NCBI GenBank assembly: GCA_964370395.1
Contig: CAYJIZ010000020.1
Coordinates: 1-42,363, forward strand
DNA length: 42,363 nt
DNA from: JBGUVL01 sp964370395
GTDB taxonomy: Bacteria; Bacillota_I; Bacilli_A; Erysipelotrichales; Erysipelotrichaceae
Reading direction: 5' to 3'
Shown: positions 1 through 6,051 of the stretch, piece after piece
Layout: the number at the start of each line of letters is the position of its first letter
Numbering within the stretch: position 1 is the first letter of the stretch
The notes under the pieces: generated by a model
Told to the model about the DNA's origin: nothing
Databases searched by the model: none
Seen by the model: only the letters and a program-made list of their open reading frames with translations
Position numbers and translations under genes: made by a program

Positions 1-183
1 GATATAAGCCGGTTGGGTTAAAGTAAGTTGTTCAATATTAGAAAGTGGATGATTAATGGCATTTGGAATATGTCCCATTGCATACTCATCCTTTTCTCTT
101 ACATCAACAACTACCGCTTTTTCTTTTTCTAGTAGTTTTGTTAATTCATCAACATGAATTGATTTAATTTTTTGAAATAACAT
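1..183 (-). CDS. Rhodanese-like domain protein (3' part outside window)
   Basis: The first 61 codons of a minus-strand gene are visible; the rest lies beyond base 1. The translation contains DVREKDEYAMGHIPNAINHPL-like rhodanese residues: a DVRE turn followed by GHIPNA. Rhodaneses move sulfane sulfur via a loop cysteine, but that loop is not in the window, so activity cannot be judged. The start is ATG at 183-181, preceded by an AGGAGG site. Upstream is a TTTACC/TATAAA promoter with a perfect palindrome just after the -10. That palindrome resembles CsoR/CstR operators, which suggests control by a persulfide- or copper-sensing repressor (inference). Identity as a rhodanese domain is fairly sure; exact role is unknown. 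Confidence 0.85.
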   Translation of the reverse strand, partial: MLFQKIKSIHVDELTKLLEKEKAVVVDVREKDEYAMGHIPNAINHPLSNIEQLTLTQPAYI

Positions 184-199
184 AGAAGTCCTCCTTATG

Positions 200-243
200 A
201 TACCCTATAGGGTATTTATACAACATAAAAAAGGATGGGTAAA
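200..243 (-). promoter_or_regulatory. Rhodanese promoter with CsoR/CstR-like operator
   Basis: On the minus strand, TTTACC (243-238) and TATAAA (220-215) are separated by 17 bases. ATACCCTATAGGGTAT at 200-215 is a perfect 16-base palindrome covering the expected transcription start and ending just upstream of the ribosome binding site. Operators of the CsoR/CstR repressor family have the TACCC/GGGTA form, and CstR commonly controls rhodanese-type sulfur transfer genes. Assignment to CstR is inference; no csoR/cstR gene is visible in the window. Confidence 0.6.
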
Positions 244-255
244 GTAATATGCATG

Positions 256-290
256 AACAAAAAAACAACCAGCAATAAGTCGTGATTGTT
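256..290 (-). terminator. Intrinsic terminator of the histidine kinase gene
   Basis: On the minus strand an 8-bp stem (290-283 with 271-264, one T-G wobble) starts directly after the stop codon. It is followed by a run of seven T. This ends the kinase transcript before the rhodanese promoter. Confidence 0.7.
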
Positions 291-1571
291 TTAGTGAATT
301 GGGAGTGTAATAGTAACAGTTGTCCCTCTGTTTATATGGCTTTCAATTTGTAAGGTTCCACTGCATTGGTTTTCGATTCGATATTTAACATTCTGTAAAC
401 CGATGTGAGAACGGGAGCTCTCCATGGGTTGGTTAGGGTCAAATCCCACACCATTATCAGTTATTTTAATTTCAATGTTATTGTTTACTTTTTTTGTGTG
501 GATGTTAATTTTTCCACCTTCCGCTCTCTTCATAATCCCATGGCGAATTGCATTCTCTACTAAGAGTTGAAGGGAAAGGGCAGGGATGTAAAATTCTTTT
601 TCTTCTATTTCAAAGTTTACACTGATTCGATTTTCAAAACGTATTTTTTCAAGATACAAATAATTTTGCACATGATTCATTTCCTTTTCGAAAGATATTG
701 GTTTTGTGTTTGCCAAAGAATCCAAATTACCACGTAAATAATAAGAAAAATGTTCTAATGCTTCAGAAGCTTTTTTTGGATCATTATCACAAAGTTGCTT
801 AATACTTGTTAAACTATTATATAAGAAATGAGGCCCAATCTGTGATACCATCATCGCTGTTTTGCTTTTTTCAAGAGCCAATTCGTTTTCTTGCATAGCA
901 CGTCCTTCTTCTGCTTGTATAAATACATACATACTAATTGCGACAAAAGTAGTAATCAAGTGTATAGAAAGTGCACCGTATCGAGTCATCAATGTTAGTA
1001 CTGCAACAATAGGCAAAACTAAATAAGCACTAAATCCAAAAAGTTCGTTGCGCTGAAGCAAGCGATGGTTCTTCACTAAAATATAAATAGATGGAATTAG
1101 CATTACAATAGCCAAAACATTGCTTAACCAATAATAGTCACCACGGATATAGCGATTTGTTTCGTTAAAATAATAAAAAATTGGGATAAAACCATTTAGT
1201 GAACAAAGGATAAAACTTACAATAACAAAAAAAGTGATTATCTTCATCATGCCTTTCACTTTACCATTTCGATTTTCAACAAAAGCAGCAAGATATCTTG
1301 TAAATGTTGCGATTAACACGTACGATAATACAAACATGGAGAAATTGGCAATGCGACTCACATAAAAACTAATTTGATCAATACGGTTATCACTTAACCA
1401 AGATAAAATGTTCGAAAATTGCAAAAGAGCATTACAAAAAAGCATAGTAATGTATAAATTATCCAAATGGGTACATTTCTTTTTAAATGCTTTTAAAAAC
1501 AATATAATCATTAAAGAAATGAGACAACCAAACGATTGAATTGATATATTAATGATCGCATCCGTATTCAT
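291..1571 (-). CDS. LytS/YesM-type sensor histidine kinase, orphan
   Basis: A 426-residue membrane sensor kinase. The N-terminal ~220 residues hold about six hydrophobic segments. These are followed by the His_kinase (PF06580-type) motif IGPHFLYNSLTSI with the phospho-acceptor His near residue 248. The C-terminal HATPase domain has N-box NAIRHGI and G-box ITDNGVGFDP, then GLQNVKYRI. Kinases of this kind usually phosphorylate LytTR or AraC-type regulators encoded next door, but neither neighbour is a response regulator, so it appears orphan here. The start ATG has GGAG seven bases upstream. On the minus strand a TGATAGAAT extended -10 lies upstream. Function as a kinase is well supported; the stimulus and partner are unknown. 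Confidence 0.9.
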   Translation of the reverse strand: MNTDAIINISIQSFGCLISLMIILFLKAFKKKCTHLDNLYITMLFCNALLQFSNILSWLSDNRIDQISFYVSRIANFSMFVLSYVLIATFTRYLAAFVENRNGKVKGMMKIITFFVIVSFILCSLNGFIPIFYYFNETNRYIRGDYYWLSNVLAIVMLIPSIYILVKNHRLLQRNELFGFSAYLVLPIVAVLTLMTRYGALSIHLITTFVAISMYVFIQAEEGRAMQENELALEKSKTAMMVSQIGPHFLYNSLTSIKQLCDNDPKKASEALEHFSYYLRGNLDSLANTKPISFEKEMNHVQNYLYLEKIRFENRISVNFEIEEKEFYIPALSLQLLVENAIRHGIMKRAEGGKINIHTKKVNNNIEIKITDNGVGFDPNQPMESSRSHIGLQNVKYRIENQCSGTLQIESHINRGTTVTITLPIH

Positions 1572-1670
1572 AGAAACTCCTTTTTTGCTACAAACTTCTA
1601 TACTATTATTCTATCATTAATACAAAAGGTTCGCCACAGTAGGCTTTTTGTAATGCTACTATTTGTAGGC

Positions 1671-1701
1671 ATTCATATGAATTGCAAATTTTATAATTTG
1701 C
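1671..1701 (+). promoter_or_regulatory. Two adjacent palindromes around a -10 box
   Basis: ATTCATATGAAT (1671-1682) is a perfect 12-base palindrome. It is followed at once by GCAAATT-TTAT-AATTTGC (1684-1701), a 7+7 inverted repeat that contains TATAAT at 1692-1697. This sits 36 bases before the small gene at 1737. The placement suggests a promoter with an overlapping operator; the binding protein is unknown. Confidence 0.5.
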
Positions 1702-1736
1702 GCTACACTAAAGATAACAAAGTAGGAGGTACTTAT

Positions 1737-1970
1737 ATGCATGCAGGTCAAGAAAAGTTTTATCAATTTATGTTAGAAAGAGTGCAACATGACAAAGCAC
1801 AAAGAGCGAAAGAGTTATTAAAAGAAAGTTTTAAAAAGCAAGAGGAAGGAACCTTTGATCATCATCATGCTGAAAAGTTCACAAAGGAAATGATGGAGTG
1901 CTTAAAAGAAGAGCACAAAGAAGAAGTGTTACAAATTATTAAAAATTTTGATCCTAAGAAGAATGTGTAA
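1737..1970 (+). CDS. Small charged protein of unknown function (77 aa)
   Basis: A 77-residue soluble protein rich in Lys, Glu and His, predicted helical, with a FDHHHAEKF stretch in the middle and a C-terminal segment EEVLQIIKNF. No membrane segment or signal is present, and I do not recognise a family. The reading frame is open from 1653, but I chose ATG 1737 because AGGAGGT lies ideally seven bases before it, while the earlier ATG lies upstream of the likely promoter. It stands alone between a divergent kinase gene and a lipoprotein gene. The triple His could bind metal, but that is only a suggestion. Confidence 0.65.
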   Translation: MHAGQEKFYQFMLERVQHDKAQRAKELLKESFKKQEEGTFDHHHAEKFTKEMMECLKEEHKEEVLQIIKNFDPKKNV

Positions 1971-2056
1971 ACATTCTTTTTTTGGAATATTTTGGTTATA
2001 AAATCGAAGATAAGTGATATTTGTTGTGTTTTGTTTTTAAAATAACTGAAACTTGC

Positions 2057-2084
2057 TTGAAAAATAGCAATAAAATGATATGAT
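2057..2084 (+). promoter_or_regulatory. Promoter of the YehR-like lipoprotein gene
   Basis: TTGAAA (2057-2062) and TATGAT (2079-2084) are spaced by 16 bases. Transcription would start near 2091, right at the first in-frame ATG. That supports the downstream ATG 2112 as the true start. Confidence 0.55.
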
Positions 2085-2111
2085 ATTACTATGAAAGAGA
2101 AGGGTTTAGAA

Positions 2112-2585
2112 ATGAAAAAAATTAAATACTTATTATGTGCCTTGTTGTTAGTAACAATGGTAAGTGCATGTGGTAGTGGTGGTTCAGATGAAAAATCAAC
2201 TACTGTATGTTCAGGGGTTATCGATGGATTAGAAGAAACGATGACACTAAAAGCAGATGGTGACAAATTAGTTACGCAAAAAGAATCAATTACTTATTCC
2301 TTTGCAGATTTAGGGGTAACTAAGGATCAATTAGATATGGAATCTTTTATGCAATTGTTGATGAATCAAATCTTCAATACAGATGAAGTAAAAGGTGTGA
2401 AAGCATCTTATGAAACAACAGATACAGATTTAACTATCTTATTAACAATCGATTATACTAAAGTTGACTTGGATATTCTTGAAGAAGCAGGAATCATCGA
2501 ATCAGGTTGGCTAACAACGAAATACATCAGTTTAGAAAGAACCGTTGAAGGTTTAGAAGACACTGGTTATACATGCAAAAAATAA
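2112..2585 (+). CDS. YehR-like (DUF1307) lipoprotein
   Basis: A 157-residue lipoprotein: a Lys-rich start, a hydrophobic h-region, then the lipobox VSAC with the lipidated Cys followed by GSGGS. The mature part has the pattern of the DUF1307/YehR family: a short beta-rich domain with KADGDKLVTQ, a central KGVKAS segment and TIDYTKVDLDILEEAG. Its role is unknown in any organism I can name. The start at 2112 is preferred over 2091 because AGAAGGG precedes it and the predicted transcript begins about 2091. It would be anchored on the outer face of the membrane. A bidirectional terminator follows. The family call rests on remembered motif order, so it is moderate. Confidence 0.72.
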   Translation: MKKIKYLLCALLLVTMVSACGSGGSDEKSTTVCSGVIDGLEETMTLKADGDKLVTQKESITYSFADLGVTKDQLDMESFMQLLMNQIFNTDEVKGVKASYETTDTDLTILLTIDYTKVDLDILEEAGIIESGWLTTKYISLERTVEGLEDTGYTCKK

Positions 2586-2607
2586 GACTTTCGTCTTATT
2601 TTTTTTG
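2581..2607. terminator. Bidirectional terminator between convergent genes
   Basis: AATAAGAC (2581-2588), loop TTTC, GTCTTATT (2593-2600), flanked by A-run and T-run. It serves the lipoprotein gene on plus and the PHP gene on minus, whose stop codon lies in the hairpin. Confidence 0.85.
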
Positions 2608-3474
2608 TTTAAACATTTGTTGTAGCTTTTCTTCGTCGCTTTCTGGCATATGGCATTGTCCCATTACCACGTGAGGTTTGCTTTTCCCATGGTAGTCACT
2701 ACCACAAGTAATAATCAGATCATGCTTTTTCGCTAACTCTTTGTAGAAAGAGATTTGTTGTGGCGTATGATAAGAACTATACACTTCTAAACCATCGATA
2801 CCTAAAGCGATAATGTCTTCTAATAGCGCTTCCTCTTCTTTGGTATTGTTACCTGGGTGTGCTAGGACGATGGTTGCATTTTGTTTGCGATACAAAGCAA
2901 TCGCATCTTCTAGTTGCATAAAGTTAATTTCGCTATATGCAATTTTACCTTTGGCACAATACTCCCAAAAGAAATCAACCAATGGACTAACACTATGCGA
3001 ACCATTTGGAAAGTATTCTTTCAAATATTTGTTATCTTTGTTGCGCTCATCCATCAATGCGACTTCGCAAACGGACTCTGCTTCGTAAACACCGTTTGGA
3101 CATAATTCATCTAGCTTTTCTTGATCGATATAAATGTTCATTACATCTTTAATGAACGCCAAACGTTTCACACCTGCTGTTCTTTCCATTTCTTCTACGT
3201 TCTCATAAATTTCTTCCCAGATAGGATGATTTGGATCGATGTTGTAACCTAACAAGTGAAAATCTTTGTCTTGAAAACTACAATCCAATTCTATGGCAGG
3301 AATGATGTTAACGGTTTCGTTACCATTCACATCACGGTATGCGCGCGTTGTATTATGATCTGCTATCGCAATGGTTTCTACTCCATTGTTTTTGGCGATT
3401 TCACATAATTGTGCTACGCTTTTTTCTCCATCTAAACTATACTTTGAATGCATGTGTAAGTCGATTTTATTCAT
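2596..3474 (-). CDS. PHP-domain phosphoesterase (TrpH/YciV-like)
   Basis: A 292-residue cytosolic PHP-family hydrolase. Metal ligands are visible in order: DLHMHSKYSLDG at the N-terminus, IADHNT, IPAIELDC, VLAHPGN and a final GSDYHG. This is the layout of the TrpH group, which includes 3',5'-nucleotide bisphosphatase/RNase AM; the exact substrate here is not known. The start is ATG 3474. Its AGGAGGA site lies inside the end of the DeoR gene, only one base separates the two reading frames, and earlier in-frame starts would run into that gene. The two genes form a minus-strand operon, so the DeoR regulator may control this enzyme. Confidence 0.85.
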   Translation of the reverse strand: MNKIDLHMHSKYSLDGEKSVAQLCEIAKNNGVETIAIADHNTTRAYRDVNGNETVNIIPAIELDCSFQDKDFHLLGYNIDPNHPIWEEIYENVEEMERTAGVKRLAFIKDVMNIYIDQEKLDELCPNGVYEAESVCEVALMDERNKDNKYLKEYFPNGSHSVSPLVDFFWEYCAKGKIAYSEINFMQLEDAIALYRKQNATIVLAHPGNNTKEEEALLEDIIALGIDGLEVYSSYHTPQQISFYKELAKKHDLIITCGSDYHGKSKPHVVMGQCHMPESDEEKLQQMFKQKK

Positions 3475-3475
3475 A

Positions 3476-4240
3476 TTATTCCTCCTCTTTGACTTCGATA
3501 ATATTTGGTATGGATATTCTTTTTTTATCACTTTCTTTTAGGGTAGTAGTGATGAATGCACTAAATTGTGAGAAGTCAGCATATTGGTAATGTGCACATT
3601 TCTCAAGCTTTGTAGCATCACTAATTAAAATGGCTTGGTTAGAGCGTTTTAATACGTGTTTGTTTAATGCTACTTCATCATAATGCATATTGGCTGGACC
3701 ATCGATGTTCTTGCAACCATCCATACCAAAAATGCATAAATCAAAATACATTGTTTCAATCATTGTATGCGTGTATTCTCCAATCGTACGCTTTCCTTGC
3801 TTTGAAAATTCTCCACCCAATAAAAATATCGTATGATTACTTTCTTTTAAAATGGCAACAAGATCATAGGAATTCGTTATAACTGTAATGTTTTTACGCA
3901 GTTTTAACAGTTTTCCTAAATGCAGTGCAGTACTACTTGGATCAATGTACAATGTCATATCATCACGAATTAGTGATAATGCCGCTTGGGCAATTTTTCG
4001 TTTGCTTTCCATTGCCTGTTTGGAACGGATGTCCATTGGGACATCAACATTTGTACTTCGCAGTTTTGCACCACCATGGGTACGGTACAATACGCCTTTT
4101 TCTTCTAAGTAATTAAAATCGATACGAATGGTTTCCAAAGAGACTTGAAATTGTTGAGCTAATTGTTTTACACTCACATATTCTTTTTCGTAAATCAATT
4201 GTTCAATCGCATTGCGGCGTTGCTCATTTATTTTTGACAT
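3476..4240 (-). CDS. DeoR-family transcriptional regulator
   Basis: A 254-residue repressor-type protein. The N-terminal winged helix (about residues 1-55) reads RRNAIEQLI...VSVKQLAQQFQVSLETIRIDFNYLEEKG and ends in YRTHGGA, a DeoR hallmark. The C-terminal sugar-phosphate sensor has IDPSSTALHLGKLL, LLGGEF, FGMDGC and LISDATKLEK. Members sense phosphorylated sugars and usually control the adjacent metabolic genes. ATG 4240 was chosen because GAGGT precedes it and the protein starts MSKINEQRR; the frame is open for 18 more codons without a good site. It is first in an operon with the PHP hydrolase. Confidence 0.9.
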   Translation of the reverse strand: MSKINEQRRNAIEQLIYEKEYVSVKQLAQQFQVSLETIRIDFNYLEEKGVLYRTHGGAKLRSTNVDVPMDIRSKQAMESKRKIAQAALSLIRDDMTLYIDPSSTALHLGKLLKLRKNITVITNSYDLVAILKESNHTIFLLGGEFSKQGKRTIGEYTHTMIETMYFDLCIFGMDGCKNIDGPANMHYDEVALNKHVLKRSNQAILISDATKLEKCAHYQYADFSQFSAFITTTLKESDKKRISIPNIIEVKEEE

Positions 4241-4351
4241 AATCACTACCTCTACTATTTTATGGTAACACGCACCATTAGAAAAACAAGACAATCAGAT
4301 GAAAAAGTAAAAAAACAAAAGATTTTTTTTGAGTTTCAAAGAAAAATGTTT

Positions 4352-4375
4352 GAAATAAAAAGCACTTGCGTGCTT
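4352..4375 (-). terminator. Intrinsic terminator of rnhC
   Basis: On the minus strand AAGCAC-GCAA-GTGCTT (4375-4360) is followed by TTTTATTT. The stem begins within the rnhC stop codon. Confidence 0.8.
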
Positions 4376-5276
4376 ATTTAAGTAATTCTTTAATTTTTTT
4401 AGTGTTCATGAAATGAAACTTGCTTACTTTTTCAAGTGCTTCAAAACCATGTTGTTTCACAAATTCCACACCTGCTTCATCTACATGTTTTCCCGCTCCT
4501 TTAGGAAAAGCAAAGTCATATTGTTCCCCCATTAAGTCCAACGCTTGTAGGAAAGTGTAACGAGCGATGATGGCTCCACAGGCAACACTGATGTATTTGT
4601 TTTCTGCTTTTGTTTCAAAGTGAATGTTTTCAACAATCTCTTTTTCTGTTTCCAAATAACGATAGTATGTATCTTTCGGTGTAAATTGGTCAATGATAAT
4701 CGTTTCTGCAGGAATGTCTAATTTGTTTCTTAAATGAATGAATGCTTGGTTGTGCATTTTTGCTTTGATTTCATTCATATTGTTGCTTTGGTGTACGATA
4801 TTATATTTCCCATTTTCTAAGATAAGAACACTATAAGTTAACTGTTCCATTAAAATCGGAGCAATCGACAATATAGTATCGTCTTTTATTTGCTTGGAAT
4901 CTTGAATAGAAAGAGGTTCTAAAACTTCAAGATCTTTTTCTTGTACGCATGCTGCACAAACGACAATTGGTCCAAAATAATCACCTGTACCTACTTCGTC
5001 ACTTCCACATTGTGGATAACTCGCAGCAATGTTTCCTTCCTTCTCACTTTTTTTCACTTTCTTAGTTTGTAACGCTCCTTCGCAATTGTCTGCATAAAAA
5101 GCTGCTTCCTTTCCTTGGAAAGTGACTTTACCAGATTCGTATGCGGTTATCGTGCATTCACTTGTTTTCACTCGATATAGCGCATAGGGTGGTGTTTTGC
5201 ATTGCTCAGCGTGTGCCATTTTTTTCTTTAACGCCATCATTTGCGCTTCACTCATTACTTTTGTGTATGTATTCAT
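4374..5276 (-). CDS. rnhC: Ribonuclease HIII
   Basis: A 300-residue enzyme cleaving RNA in RNA-DNA hybrids. The N-terminal ~80 residues match the TBP-like substrate-binding domain of RNase HIII. The catalytic domain begins with GSDEVGTGDYFGP (near residue 91), carrying the Asp and Glu of the DEDE set, and continues with IQDSKQIKDD, the Asp of IIIDQF and the late acidic residues of the RNase H fold. Length matches the Bacillus enzyme. Start ATG 5276 follows GAGGT. It is divergent from cvpA-mutS2-uvrC, a conserved neighbourhood; zapA, which often sits between rnhC and cvpA in Bacillus, is absent. A TGCTAAAAT extended -10 lies upstream. Confidence 0.95.
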   Translation of the reverse strand: MNTYTKVMSEAQMMALKKKMAHAEQCKTPPYALYRVKTSECTITAYESGKVTFQGKEAAFYADNCEGALQTKKVKKSEKEGNIAASYPQCGSDEVGTGDYFGPIVVCAACVQEKDLEVLEPLSIQDSKQIKDDTILSIAPILMEQLTYSVLILENGKYNIVHQSNNMNEIKAKMHNQAFIHLRNKLDIPAETIIIDQFTPKDTYYRYLETEKEIVENIHFETKAENKYISVACGAIIARYTFLQALDLMGEQYDFAFPKGAGKHVDEAGVEFVKQHGFEALEKVSKFHFMNTKKIKELLK

Positions 5277-5317
5277 ATTGTTACCTCATCTATTATTTTA
5301 GCAAATTGTTTTGTAAG

Positions 5318-5346
5318 TTGCATTAAGTATTTTAATGCTTTAAAAT
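5318..5346 (+). promoter_or_regulatory. cvpA-mutS2-uvrC promoter with an inverted repeat in its spacer
   Basis: TTGCAT (5318-5323) and TAAAAT (5341-5346) are exactly 17 bases apart. GCATTAA-GTATT-TTAATGC (5320-5338) is a 7+7 inverted repeat occupying the spacer. Transcription would start about 12 bases before the cvpA ATG. The repeat may be an operator; no regulator can be named. Confidence 0.6.
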
Positions 5347-5364
5347 AGACGAAGAGGTGAGTTT

Positions 5365-6051
5365 ATGATTATTCCTTCACAATTTAGTTTACTATTCACG
5401 CTAATTGCGATTGCGTTCTTAGTAGGGTTGACCTACAGTGGGTACAAAGATGGGTTTATCACGAAAGCATTAGAACTGCTTTCTACAGTTGTAAGCATCG
5501 TGCTTTCTTGGGTGATAGCAGATCATTTGAAAACAACTATCTTTTTGTTTCCTAAAGATTACAACTTATTAAGCGATACACCAATCGGTAGTGTCATCTA
5601 CCAAAGTGTCAATCGAATGTTGTTGTTTATTGTGATTTTTATCCTATTACGTATTATTGTATTTTTATTGAAACCGTTGTTTAAATCTTTTAATTGGGTG
5701 CCATTAGTCGGTGGAATCAATCGCATCCTAGGAAGTATTTTTGGATTTGTACAAGGAGTGTTATTTGTATTTATTTTAACCTTTTTATTAAGTACTCCTT
5801 TGTTTGCGAACGGGGAAGTAATTTTACAAAAAAGTGGTTTGGTAGTAGTAAAAGATATGTATCGAAGTTTAATGTTTATGTTTGATGATACCTTTGATAG
5901 TATTGAGAGTATTCAAAAAGTGATTACGCCTGCTAACGAATTAAAAGACGATGATTATACAAATATCACAACATGGTTAGAAAAACAGGGTTTTGATGCG
6001 CTTGAGCAACAAGAGATTATCGAAATGATCAAACATAGAAATGGACAATAA
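5365..6051 (+). CDS. CvpA family membrane protein
   Basis: A 228-residue membrane protein with four predicted hydrophobic segments (about residues 5-25, 30-48, 85-105 and 120-145) and the CvpA signature GYKDGFITKALELLSTVVSIVLSW-type N-terminus. Between segments 3 and 4 it has WVPLVGGINRILGSIFGFVQG, the conserved loop of the family. The C-terminal ~80 residues are hydrophilic. CvpA was first linked to colicin V production; in Firmicutes the gene sits before mutS2. The start follows GAGGTGAG. It overlaps the mutS2 frame by 11 bases and shares its promoter. The molecular role is not established. Confidence 0.88.
   Translation: MIIPSQFSLLFTLIAIAFLVGLTYSGYKDGFITKALELLSTVVSIVLSWVIADHLKTTIFLFPKDYNLLSDTPIGSVIYQSVNRMLLFIVIFILLRIIVFLLKPLFKSFNWVPLVGGINRILGSIFGFVQGVLFVFILTFLLSTPLFANGEVILQKSGLVVVKDMYRSLMFMFDDTFDSIESIQKVITPANELKDDDYTNITTWLEKQGFDALEQQEIIEMIKHRNGQ

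Noticed and set aside
2091..2111. Upstream ATG of the lipoprotein
   Set aside because: It coincides with the predicted transcription start and has no ribosome site; it would also add charged residues ahead of the signal peptide.
1865..2266. 133-codon minus-strand frame
   Set aside because: It lies antisense to the small protein and the lipoprotein, has no ribosome site and gives a low-complexity Phe/Ser-rich product; a shadow frame.
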